Under the pieces are notes generated by a model. It was not told the origin of the DNA. It ran no database searches and saw only the letters and a list, made by a program, of their open reading frames with translations. Below, piece by piece: positions 1 to 10,816 of a stretch of 64,000 nucleotides of DNA. The position numbers and the translations under genes were made by a program. This DNA comes from Mrakia gelida (Eukaryota > Basidiomycota > Tremellomycetes > Cystofilobasidiales > Mrakiaceae). The stretch spans positions 558,001 through 622,000 of the forward strand of contig BRON01000010.1 in assembly GCA_024345305.1 (NCBI GenBank). The letters run 5' to 3'. How positions within the stretch are numbered: position 1 is the stretch's first letter; each line of letters begins with the position of its first letter.

Positions 1-1912
1 CCAGAAGGTCAAGCTTCTCGGGAAGGGAGATGTTGGGAAGGTCTACCTGGTGCGGGAGAAGAAGACGGACAAGCTCTTCGCGATGAAAGGTCGGTCCCGC
101 GTCGGCCCTTCTTCTCGGTCTTTTTCATTCGAGCTGACTCCTCTCTCCCTTCTCATATCGCAGTCCTCTCGAAGAAGGAGATGATCAAACGGAACAAGAT
201 CAAGAGAGCACTGGCTGAGCAGGTGAGAATCTTCTGCCTCGTCCCGTCGTGCCGAGATCCTTCTGACTCCTTCGCCTTTCTTATCGTCTCCAGGAAATCC
301 TCGCGACGTCGAATCACCCCTTCATCGTCACGCTCTTCCATTCGTTCCAGTCGGAGGACCACCTGTTCTTTTGCATGGAGGTTCGTCTCATCTCTCTAAC
401 CCTCTTTTCTCGAAGATCAAGCCCCTAATGAAGCTCGTTCCTTCTCTCAGTACTGCATGGGAGGCGAGTTCTTCCGAGCTCTTCAAACTCGTCCAGGGAA
501 ATGCCTACCAGAAGAGGACGCTCGATTCTACGCCGCCGAGGTCATCGCCGCTCTCGAGTACCTGCATCTGATGGGTTTCATCTACAGGGATCTCAAGCCT
601 GAGAGTGAGTCCTCGTTCTGCCCCAGTCGAGTCGAATCGTCGTCGCGTCGAACGCAGAGCTGACTTCTTCCTCCTCTTTTCCGCAGACATCTTACTTCAT
701 CAATCCGGTCACATCATGCTTTCGGACTTCGATCTTTCCAAGCAGTCGGGAGAGCCTGGAGGAGCTCCAGCTCTGATACGGACAAGCGCGTCGACAGGAG
801 TCCGTCCTCGTACCCTCTCTTCGTCGTCTCGTCTCTTCTCTGTCTGACCTTCTTTCTCGTTCGTTCATGCAGATGCCCATCGTCGACACTCGCTCGTGTA
901 TCGCTGACTTCCGGACTAACTCGTTCGTTGGAACTGAAGGTTCGTCTTCTTCGTCTCGTTGCCTCTCCCGTCTTCAACGACTTGATTCTGACGCGCGGCC
1001 GCGACGCTTCCCCTCCCTCAGAGTACATCGCTCCCGAGGTCATCAAGGGAACTGGTCACACCTCGGCTGTAGATTGGTGGACGCTCGGTATCCTGGTTTA
1101 CGAGATGATCGTGAGTTCGAGCTCAGCATTCTTCGTCGAAGCGAAGACTCGAACCTGACTTCGTTTCCTTCGTTCAGTTCGCCACCACACCCTTCAAGGG
1201 ACCCAATCGAAACGGAACCTTCGCCAACGTACTCAAGCACGACGTTACCTTCCCTGATTCCCCCGCTGTCTCCAAGTACGTCCTCTCTCGATCGAAGTCG
1301 CGTCCGCCTCGAGCCTCGTTTCTAACGTCGTCTCTCGTCTTCGTTTACTTCGCTTGTCCAGCAACTGCAAGTCCTGCATCCGGAAGTTACTCTGCAAGGA
1401 GGAGATTCGTCGGCTGGGATCTCAGTCTGGTGCCTCGGAGGTCAAGCAACACAAGTGGTTCCTTCCAATCAACTGGGGTCTGCTGAGGAATGAACGACCA
1501 CCCGTGAGTCTTTCTCTCCTCCTCGCTCGCTCCTTCCAACCCGTCCTGACTCTCGACTCCCTTTTCAGATCGTCCCTGCTACCTCCAACGGCGTCGACGC
1601 AGTCAACTTCCGTCACCTTCGCGACTCCAAGTCTCTCGACTTCGAGGACGGACCCGTCTCTTCGGTTCGTCGTCTTTTCCTTCCCGTTCCCGCTCGTTCT
1701 CTCCCTCTCCTTGCCCACACTGACTTCCCTCGCTTCATCTGCACCCTCATCTCCCACAGTCCCAGCTCATCCGAGGCGTAGCAGGTCAACCTTCCTCCCC
1801 TGGAACGCCAGGCTTCTCGACACCCAAGGAACTCGGCTCCCCAGCCGAGGCGGAACACAACCCCTTCGGAGAGTTCACTAGCGTCACCAAGGATTACGGG
1901 GAGAGCTACTAG
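1..1912 (+). CDS. FPK1: AGC-family serine/threonine kinase, Kin82/Fpk1/nrc-2 type (5' truncated)
   Basis: The window opens inside the kinase domain, so the N terminus and promoter lie to the left. Spliced exons give the glycine-rich loop ([14 protein letters not shown]), the lysine region (FAMKVLSKKEM), the catalytic loop YRDLKPEN, then SDFDLSKQ in place of the usual DFG, and [13 protein letters not shown] in the activation segment. DFD instead of DFG, with an insert between subdomains VII and VIII, is characteristic of the AGC group that includes yeast Fpk1/Kin82 and Neurospora nrc-2. In yeast these phosphorylate aminophospholipid flippases at the plasma membrane; that role here is inference. 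The first exon ends at 89, the acceptor is near 163, and about eight short introns follow. The C-terminal AGC tail is short and the stop is TAG at 1910-1912. Family assignment is firm; orthology to one named kinase is less certain. Confidence 0.88.
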
Positions 1913-3078
1913 TCTCGGGTCGTCGACAAACGGAGGGAAGGATGGCTTCGGGGTTTGGGTTTGGCGACGAGTGAGGGAGCGAGGGTTCGTTTCGCTCCGT
2001 CGTTGCTTTTGCTTTTTCTTGGTTTCTGCATCTTCACTCTTCCTCATCATCACATCAACACACACAAAACTACCGCCCCACTGCTTTACTACTCTCTACT
2101 CTCCGCCTTATGATCGCTTGTGTTCTTTACTCCTTCTCTCTCGTTTTACGATACGACCTCTTTTGGGCTTCTTCCTCGACGCGTCGCGAGTTCTCTCGCC
2201 TTCTTCCTCCTCGTTCGCTTGTCGATCTACGAGGCTCTACAGACAAGCGAGTTTGCATTGTCATCGCATTCTCATCCCCCACTCCTGCACACCAAGAACG
2301 ACAACGACGGCGAACGCGACGTAGAACGAAAAATGTCCCCTCCCGATCTGTCTTCATCGCCAATAAACCTCAGGTCGAGAAAGTTATTGCAGGAGGGGCT
2401 TAAACACCTTCTACCCTCCCTTCCACCCACTCTACCCCAACCCTTCTCCCCCTCCACTCGAGCGCAAGGAACCCTGTCAGAGGGTAAGCGAGCGAAGCGA
2501 AGCGAGAGGGAGGGGGATGGGGAGTGGGTGGGTAGGTAGGGAGGGGAGAGAGGTGGGGGGCAGATCTTGGTCTGCCTTCTTTGGGAAGAAGGGACCGCTG
2601 GCAACCCTTCGAGTGGGATGGGGAGGCTCGAAGCGGTCCGTTGGGTTTGGGGGACCGTGTGAGGGAGGAGGGGAGGGGATGGAGAGAGGGAGGGAGAGGA
2701 GGGGAGGGAGAGGGATGGGATAGATGGAAGAGGAGAGGGGAAAGTGGGGAAGGGAAGGGAAGAGGCATACGATAGGGTGAACATGATGATGCGGGAGCGA
2801 GGGTATAGAGGATGAGAGGGAGGGTATGGAGGGGAGGGGGGAGAGAGACACGGGAGGGTATTTAGACGACGACGACGACCGAGGACGGCGATGGAGGGGA
2901 CGCTGCGAGATATGAAGTGTACAAGAGAGCGGACGCGTTCGTCTGCACTCAGTCTCGAGGACGAGCAGCGAAGCGAACCAAGAGGGAGTGGGGAGACGAG
3001 AGGGGGAGGGAGAGGGTCGCGCGACGAGCTCACGCGTTCGTCGTTCCTTCCCTCCGTCTTCCCTCAGAGCGAGCGAGC
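1913..3078. other. Convergent intergenic region with a purine-rich tract
   Basis: The region lies between the 3' ends of the kinase and the TCA17-like gene. The first 500 bases are pyrimidine-rich and look like 3' untranslated sequence. From about 2479 to 2870 the plus strand is strongly purine-rich with many G runs. Long open frames across it on the minus strand are Pro/Ser low-complexity translations of this bias, with no domain and no splice structure, so I call no gene. Confidence 0.6.
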
Positions 3079-3811
3079 TCAGACCTTCACCCCCAAACTA
3101 GCGACGATATCCTTCACCCTCTTCTCGAGCCTCTTGCTCCCCTCGAAGGCTTTGGGATCGCGCGCTGGTAAAGCTGCCGGGTTGGGCTGGTGATGAGGGG
3201 AGGAGGAGGAAGGAGTGAAGGGGTTGGAGATGGCGAGGAGGTAGGCTTGGTGGAGGGCGTGGAAGATCTGCGAGGTGACAAAGTTAAGGGGAGAGCGGAA
3301 GGATGTTAGATGGTGTAGGAAGGTAGTAGAGATGGGAGGAGAAGGCTGAGAAGCGAGGAGGAGGGAGGAAAGGCAGGAACGAAGGTCAACTCACGACGAG
3401 CATATCGTGATCTCTTACTGACTGAGACTGCAAACGCAGGGTAACGAGGATCGTGATGTTCGAGGAGGGTTTGTAGCCGTATCTGAAATCAATCAACAAA
3501 AACCAACGAGGTCAGAAACGGAGGAACGAGCTCGACGAGGGAAGGAAGTCCGAAGCTCACACAGCGAGATCCTCCACGACGACGAGCAAACCGAGATAGC
3601 CCTCCTTCCCTGCTCCTCCACCTGATCCGTTGGCGATGGCATCTTCTACGTAGTCGAGAGCCGCGAAAGAGATGTGCCAATGAGTGAGATCTGCTTGAGG
3701 CGTTTGAGGGAAGGAGCGGATGTACAGAGGGTGGTTCGAAGGGGAGAGGAACGAGATCGAAGAGAGAGAGAGGAGAGAGGAGGGAGAGGAGGAGGGGGAA
3801 GGGTCCGGCAT
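3079..3811 (-). CDS. TCA17: TRAPPC2L/Tca17-like TRAPP complex subunit
   Basis: Three exons give about 174 residues. After a Ser-rich N terminus the fold reads SNHPLYIRSF, then DLTHWHISFAALDYVEDAI, YLGLLVVVEDLAVYGY, RDHDMLVIFHALHQAYLLAI and a C-terminal KRLEKRVKDIVASLGVKV. This matches the TRAPPC2-like branch (longin-like fold), including the PLYIR, YLGLL, VYGY and FHALHQAY positions. Tca17 helps assemble or stabilise the Golgi TRAPP complex that activates Ypt GTPases. Exon 1 runs from the ATG at 3809-3811 to about 3568 and splices to 3482 (GT|A restores Val). A third exon carries the C terminus and the stop is at 3079-3081. The start is the only ATG that keeps the first strand. It is head to head with the URB2-like gene, 341 bp apart. 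Confidence 0.87.
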
Positions 3812-4152
3812 GGTCGAGGGAAAGGCGAGCTACTAGGCGTAGGGAGGAGAGGTAGGCGGCGAAGATGGGATGGAAGGGAGGGGAGGAGGGAAGGAGGTGG
3901 TGATGGTTGAGGTCGAGCGAACGAGTCGATCCTCCTTCGGCCAGTTTGAGCTCGTTTGCTTCCGCTCTTTTTCGCAGATTTTCTCGCCGAGCTCATCGAT
4001 GAGTAGATCTTGTAGCCCATCGACGAATTCCCCAAATGATCCCGTCGCTCCTTGAAGTAAACAAAAATTTACGCAGCCTCAACAATTTCGAGCTCAACTT
4101 TCCCTCTCCTCCCTCTGGCGTTTCCCAACCACTTCCCTCTCTCCTTCTCGAG
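3812..4152. other. Divergent promoter region, TCA17-like / URB2-like
   Basis: 341 bases separate the two start codons. The left part is purine-rich on the plus strand and the right part pyrimidine-rich just before the URB2 ATG, as in other promoters of this window. No clear TATA box or conserved operator is visible. Confidence 0.5.
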
Positions 4153-7100
4153 ATGGTCAACCAACCCGCCCCTGCTCTTGCGTCGGCCACGGTCGCCCCC
4201 GTGGATCCTTTGTCGTCTTCAGCGACTTTGATCCGAGCTCTCAAGACTCCTGGCTTGAGCTCCCAACAAAAGGTCGAGCTCGCCCTTTCAGCCTGGACCA
4301 AGGAGGATCTATACGTCCCTGGGAAGAGGGAAGTCCTGTTGGAATGGGTAGTAGCCGACGTGACGGGCGCTGGAAAGGGCAAAGGGAAGGAGAAGAGCGA
4401 TGGGTGAGTTCAAACGAAGCTCGAGACAGGGAAGACGGAGGAGGAGGGAAGGAAATCTCGAGCTGACCTCTTCGTTCTCCTTCCCTTTTGCTCGTTCGTC
4501 TTGTAGAACTCCTGGACCTCTCCTCTCTCCCTCCCACTGGTCTCTCCTCAACCTCCTCCTCCCTACCTCCTCGTCCAACTCGGCTCCTCTCCCACCTTCG
4601 ACGCTCCTCCTGCTCACCTCCTTCCTTCGACAACTCCCCTCCCTCCCCGCCGACTCGTCCTCAATCACGTCCCTCTTCGCCGAGGTCGCGTCAACAGCCG
4701 AGAAGGTCCTTCCTCTCCTTCGAGTGTCCGCCGAGGGTCTTCTCGATCTCTTCGGAGACGCTCTCGGAGCTTGGAGCTCCAGGCAAGCTTCGGCTGGTGC
4801 GGAGGAGGTCGAGGGATGGCAGGGTCTGTTGTCCGTGCTCGCTAAAGCTCTGGAGAGGTCGTTGCCCAACAATTTGAACAGGAAGAAGGTCAGTCTCACC
4901 CTATATCCTTTTTCCGAACGCGTTGGAGCTCGATGTCTGCACGGAGGACGCGTCGACTGACCTCTCCGTCCCATGTCGCGTTCGCTTTTCCAGCTCACCT
5001 CCTCCCACCTCAAATCCCCAGCCTTTCTCCAACTTCTCACCTACCTCCAAACCCTTCCCGCCACTTCTCCTCTCTACACGACCCTCCAAACTCTCCAATC
5101 TTCCCTCCTCTTCCCCCTCGAGGTCCTCAAACTCCTCGCCACCCTCCCCATCCCGACGCCCTCTTCCAACCGCCCTTCCTCCTCCTCCGCCACGACCTTC
5201 TCAACCGAACGTCAATCCCTCACCGCTCTCCCACCTCAAGACGCCTCCATGGTCCCACCCACCAAACCCCTCCTCTTCACCGTCCTCTCCACCCTCCTCC
5301 TCTCCAACGCCGGTGCCGTCCTCTCGCACATCCCATCTGTCTTCGCGTCCTACACTTCCTTGCTCTCCATCAACAGGCATACGCTCTTCCCTCCTTCGAG
5401 CAGGGAGACGAGTGTCCCCGCGGAGGTGTTTGCGAGTGAGATGGTCGGGAAGGCGAGTTTGAGGTTCTTGAAGGAGTTGAGGGCAATGGTTGAGGAGGGA
5501 GGAAAGGGAGGAGAGGAGAGGTGGGGATGTGTGAAGGGACTTTGGGAGGGTGTGGAGGAACGGGGGAGGGTTGGAAGGGGTTATGAGGAGGGAGATGAGG
5601 AGTGGAGGGAGGTGGGGAGGGGAGACTGGGAGAGAGGGGTTGGGAGGTTGGAGGATGGTGAGTCTTTCGTTTTTGTTCCTCGACGCGCCGCCAGTTCGGT
5701 CGCGAGGAGAGAAGGTCATCAGGGTCGTTCAGTTACAGGTCGATTGATGCTGACATCCGAATGCTTTTGTTCTCGTTCCAATCAGCCACCTCAACCTCGA
5801 CCTCGTCCGAACGCGACGCGATCATCAACACTCTCACCATCCTCGTCAAGCTCGACCACGATCTCGCTACGCCTTTCCTTCCTCGCTTCCTCGTTTCCAT
5901 TTCATCGGTTCGCTCCTCTGCCATCTCAACTACCCTCCTTCCCTCCCAACAAGCACATCCAACTCCTTCAGCGACCCTCTCGCTCCGCTCCTGCCCTTTC
6001 TTCGTTCCCGCCCACTAACTTCCTCTCTCCCTCCCTCTCACAGATCCCCACCCCCCACACTCAAACTCTCACCTTCCTCCTCTCCCTCCTCTCCTACCAC
6101 CGTCAAACCAAAACCCTCCCTACCCTCCTCAACCTCCTCCTCTCTACCCTCGTCTCCCCAACCTCCTCCACTTCGTCCTCCTACCTTCTCCTCGCCCACG
6201 GCCCCTTGCTCGGCCTCGAATGGCTCGAGAAGCTCGGAAAAGCCTTCGAAGGAGCGTTGGGTGTGCAAGGGCAGATCGGAGAGGGGTTGGAGGAGATTAA
6301 GAGTGTGATGAAGACGGTGCTCGAGGGGTTGAGCTCGAACGCGAACGTTGGAGCGGGAGAGGTTGGTGGAGATGGAGAGAGTGGAGAGAGGAAGAAAAAG
6401 AAGCGCAAAACCTCGCCATCGCCCACCACCAACGACGGAGAAAACAGATCGATCATCAGCGGAGGCGAGAAACTTTCCCTCCTTTCAAGATACGCCAAAC
6501 TCTACGTCGTTTCGTCTTCCAAACTCCTCACCAACACCCTCCCGACGCAGCTGCTCGAGTCGCTCAGGGAGGAGAACCGTGCTCTCCTGGACGAGGTTGC
6601 AGTTCCGTTGGTGGAGTTTGGGTTGGGTGGTGGAGTAGGGGAGAGGGAGAGGGATATGGTTCTTGGAGCTGGGTTGAGGTTGGTGGGAGGACTGAGGGAG
6701 GTGCTTGGAGAGGAGGAGATGGATGAGGTTGTGAGTGGGGTTGGGGGGAGGTTGAAGAAGCTCGGAGGGATGTTGGGAGAGAGTACGGTTGGTGGGGAGG
6801 TGAAGTTGGAAATTGTGAGTCCAACTGGTTCCTGCTCCCGTTCGAGCTCCCTTCCTTCGTTCCAAGGTCGAACAGTTTGTCGTCCCCGTTCGACGCTGAC
6901 TTGTCTTTGTCTCGCTTGTGCACCAGACCCGACTCCTCCTCAACACTCTCCTCATCCCAAGCTCGGACTCCTTCACCCACTCGGACCTGCTCGACCAGAT
7001 CCTCAGCCTGCTCGCGAAGGCTGGAACGGGAGACGACGCGTCGTGGAGCGGATGGATTTGCGATTTGGATGCGGGAGCGTCGAAGAAGGTCGCTCGATCT

Positions 7101-9995
7101 GCTTTGGCGGTGGCTATCTGGGCGTTGTTGACTAGTGGAGGAGCTGCTTGGATGGGAGTGGTAGAGTGAGTCAATTGTCTCTCTCTCTTGCGCGTTACGA
7201 TTCGAGGAGACGAGCCGCTGACTCTCCCCTTCGCCGTCCATTCGTTTCGCGCTTCAGTCGACTCGCCACCAAACCCCAACTCGACCTCCTCGCCTCCCTC
7301 ATCATCTCCTCCTTCCACAGCCCTCTTACCCCTCCTCTCTTAACCGCTCAGCCTGTCGTCACCCTCCACTCCCTCACGACCTCCCTCCTCCGACTCCCCT
7401 CCTTCTACGAGCTTCCCTCCCTCCGACTCTCGCTCCTCTCCTCCATCGAACTCTTCACTTCTTCCGCCGCCTCTTCCTCCGCACCCACCCTTCTCTCCAC
7501 CCGACCTTACGAGCTTCTTCTCGTCCTCCCCGTCGAGTACATCCCTCGGGCTCAGCGACTCGAGTTGGTTGGAAGGGCGTTGAGGTTGGAGAAGGCTTTG
7601 AAGATCACCCCTGGGAAGGAGAAGAGTGAGAGGGAAGGTGGGGAGAGAGCGAGAGCGGTACTGAGGAGGTTTGCAGCGAATGTTGGGGAGGAGATGAGTG
7701 GGAGTGGTGGATTGGTGAGTCGATAGTTTCCCCTTTCGCGTTCGAGGTCGAGTTCGGTGTGTCTCGATCAATCGCTGACTTCTTCGGTACCGTTCTTCGT
7801 ACGCCTCACATCAACAGATCATCGAAGAACCCATCATCGACTACCTGATGATGCAGTCTCCCTTCGACGAACTCAACCCTTCGACTTCGCTGCGACCCGT
7901 TCTCGAGGAGGCGACGAACTCGCTTCTCAGCAACGCTTTCAGGTGAGACTCAAACTCCCAACTCTCCTTCCCCCCACGTTCTCTCGCCTGACTAACTCCC
8001 TTTCTATATTTCCCTCGTCGCTCCAGATCCATCGTCAAGTACGCGTCGCCTGAATCGCTCGCTCGAGTCGTCGGCAAGGCGTTCCACGAGGACGTTCACG
8101 GACCCTTCCAGGACGCCGTTCTCGATCGAGAGGTCGACATGGAGGACGACGAAGAGGACGCTAGCTCGAACGAGTTGGACTTCCCGATCAAGAGCTGTTT
8201 GCTACTGCTCCAAGCGTTGAAGGAGGAGTGCAGGGATCCCAAATCGTCAGTCACGTCTTCGTCTTCGTCTGCTCGTTTTCTTCTTCGATCATTTGCTGAA
8301 CCGTGTGCCTCTTTGGCTCTTCTAGGCTCTCCGAGGACCTCAAGCTCGTCGAGCGAGTCACGACGTTCCACAAGACTCTTCAAGAGGGACTCGAGCTGTT
8401 CGACCACGTCGATGCCGTTCGAGCTTTGACCATCACGAAGGCTTTCCTTGCTTGGCTTGGGGTTGAGTCGAATGGTCAGTCTCATCTTTCACTGATCCTG
8501 TCTTCGATCACAACTCGACCTCGAGACTGACTCGCTCCTCGTTGCTCGCTCTCCTCCAGACCTCGCCGGAACGATCACCCTCCCTCGAAAGCTCGTCCGA
8601 ATCTGCCTTGACCTCCCCATCACCGCTCAGTGGTCCTCCACCGAGCTCATTTCGGCCGTGCTTCACTACAACGCTGCTGAGCTGCAGTCGTTGCCTGCTG
8701 GAGGAGAGGATCGCCAACGAGCCGTCGAGCTGTTCATGGCCACTTGGCTGGCTTTGAGCGCGAAGCTGTTGGCGAACGGTAAGCAAACCTCTTCTACGAC
8801 GATCTTCCATTCTTGTACTGACTCTCTATGTTTCGTTTTATGCAGGTCTCGACCTCGAGTCGCTTCGAACGCCTCTCGTCGCGTACAGCAAGGCTCTCGT
8901 CGCGTCGGAACGAACGAGCATCCTTCTCTCGCTCAGTCAGACGCTTGGATCGGAGGGCACCTCAAGGAGGATTCTAGAGGCTTCGGCTCAGGCTGTGGAG
9001 ATCATCCTGAAGGATGGGTCCGAAGGTGAGTCCCGACAACGAGAGATCATCGCGTCGAACGAACGCTGACTTGCCAATCGTTTCTTCTCTCTCAGTCGCC
9101 AACCGATCCGTCATCTCTGGACTCCTCGGCTCGTTCGGAGCCATCGTCGAGAACCTTCCCAGCTGGGAGCTGCTCTCGACCATCGTCGCTGTCGTCGAGA
9201 CCATTTGCTCGGACAAGGTGAGTTTCCTCGAACTCGTCCTCTCTTCCTTCGTCCTCTCGCTCGCGACCGTCGACTGACCATCTTCTCCCTTCTTCCGTCC
9301 TTCAGGCCGCTCACCTCCAACTCCCCGACGTCTGCCTCATCTGGTCCATCCTCTCCCGATCCCTCGCTCCTCGAACCAACACCCCAACCCCCTCCTCCAT
9401 CACCCTTCCTCACCTCTTCCTCTCCATCACCTCCTCCACCACCTCCCTCATCCGACACCGACGAGACCTCGTCGCCTCCACCGCTCCTCACCTCAGCGCC
9501 ATCATCACCCAACTCATCAACTGTCTTCGATCCCTTCGTCCAAACCTAGGAGGTCGTCAAACTCGTTCCGTCGTCGAACTCCTCCCAGGATGGATCAACC
9601 TCACCTCCCCCTTCTCTTTCCCCCTCGGCACCGAAGAAGCTCGCTCCCTAGCTCGACTCCTCACCTCCCTCACAGCCAAAACCATCCCTCGAACTCATCA
9701 ACACAACCCCTCCAGCTCAACCTCAAGCAAGGCTGAATCGCTCGCCACGCCGCTGAGCAAACACGCGCCTTTCTTGCTCCTGGCGTACGTGAGGTTGTTG
9801 ACGGATCTGAACTCGGTGGTCCCTAGTCTGATGAGGAGGGAGTTGGAGCCTGGGGTGGGAGCGCTTTGTGGGATGGTTGGGGAGAAGGATAGGGATTCGA
9901 TTATGGTTGGAGGGGGGCTGGATGGGGGTGGGAAGGGGATTTTGAAGATGATTTGGGCGGAGTGGGAGGGGGGGAGGTATGTTGGGAAGGGTTAG
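4153..9995 (+). CDS. URB2: Urb2/Npa2-family nucleolar pre-rRNA processing protein
   Basis: A very long gene, about 1,650 residues over roughly a dozen exons, is almost wholly alpha-helical and leucine-rich (ARM/HEAT-like). The start ATG at 4153 gives MVNQPAPALA. Exons join in frame at short introns, for example an intron near 4890-4992 with GACGCGTCGACTGAC upstream of its acceptor. A basic patch KKKKRK lies near 6393-6412. The last exon (about 9306-9995) ends KHAPFLLLAYVRLLTDLNSV followed by a Gly-rich tail, which fits the Urb2/Npa2 C-terminal domain (helices around the KHAPxLLxxYV segment). Yeast Urb2 acts in the nucleolus in early 60S assembly with Dbp6, Npa1, Rsa3 and Nop8. The body of this family diverges quickly, so the call rests on length, helical repeats and the C-terminal domain. 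The stop is TAG at 9993-9995. Confidence 0.75.
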
Positions 9996-10816
9996 AGTGC
10001 TTGGAGCTTCTTTGGTTTGTTTCTATCTATGTTCCTCAGCTTTCTTGACGGGTCGACGAAAGCGAGTTCTAGAGAGGGAGTCGACGGAGCGGATCGACGC
10101 GTCGAAACGTCCATCCGTCCTCGCTTTCCGCTCTCGCTCCTCGTTCTTCACATACTCTCCTCGCCTCAGCAGCACTCAGACATTCACGAGAAGATATCAA
10201 CACATCAAATCAAACCCAAAGCAACGTCAAGAACGGAAACAGAGAAGGCGAAAGCAAAACGAAGAAAGGAAAGGACGCGTCGAACGGTTCGAAAAGGAAG
10301 AGCAAGTAGAGTCGGTAATGCATGAGGGTGTGTAGACATCTATTATGAACGGAGGGGAGATCGTGATTTGTATGAGCGGGGGTATTAATGCTGGGTGGGG
10401 CGCGAGACAAGAAGGTAAGCAAGCCGAGACCGAGAGAGGGAGAGAGAACAACGAGATGAGAAGCAAAGCGAAGGCGAAGAGGAAAGGCGAACGAGACAGA
10501 CGGTGTTTTGGGGGAGAGAAAAACAAGCAGAGACGAAGAGGGAAGAGAGAGAGTTCGAGGTGTACATATGGTGACGGAGGAAGAGAAAAGAAGAGGCAGG
10601 AAAAGACGTGAGGGACAACGGACGGAGCGACGCGAAAAACGAAAACGAAGGGGGACGAAAGTTGAAGCACGAAAGGGAAAGGGAACGAGGAGCCAAACTC
10701 TACAAGCAACAAAAGGAAAGCGAAGGTGTAGATCGGCTGCGAAGAGGTCGAGGGAACGAAGTGGAGTCAGTCAAGATCCTCGACGCGACCGGCAAAACGA
10801 GGACGAAACGCTCACC
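9996..10816. other. Convergent intergenic region
   Basis: About 820 bases lie between the 3' ends of URB2 and the HSF-type gene. The plus strand is mostly purine-rich, and a GACGCGTC palindrome occurs at 10096. No coding signal or structured RNA is recognised; it is probably two 3' untranslated regions. Confidence 0.5.

Noticed and set aside
2272..3033. Open frame of 253 codons on the minus strand
   Set aside because: Ser/Pro low complexity produced by the polypurine tract on the other strand; no introns, motifs or family.
4973..7135. Single 720-codon frame as an intronless gene
   Set aside because: Reads through introns with clear donors, branch sites and acceptors; the spliced URB2 model starts earlier and continues further.
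6485..7318. Open frame of 277 codons antisense to URB2
   Set aside because: Shadow of the GC-rich coding strand; crosses URB2 introns and shows no protein-like segments.
9111..9549. Overlapping frames on both strands near the end of URB2
   Set aside because: The plus frame with AAHLQLPDVCLIWSILSRSL is the spliced continuation of URB2; the others are shadows.
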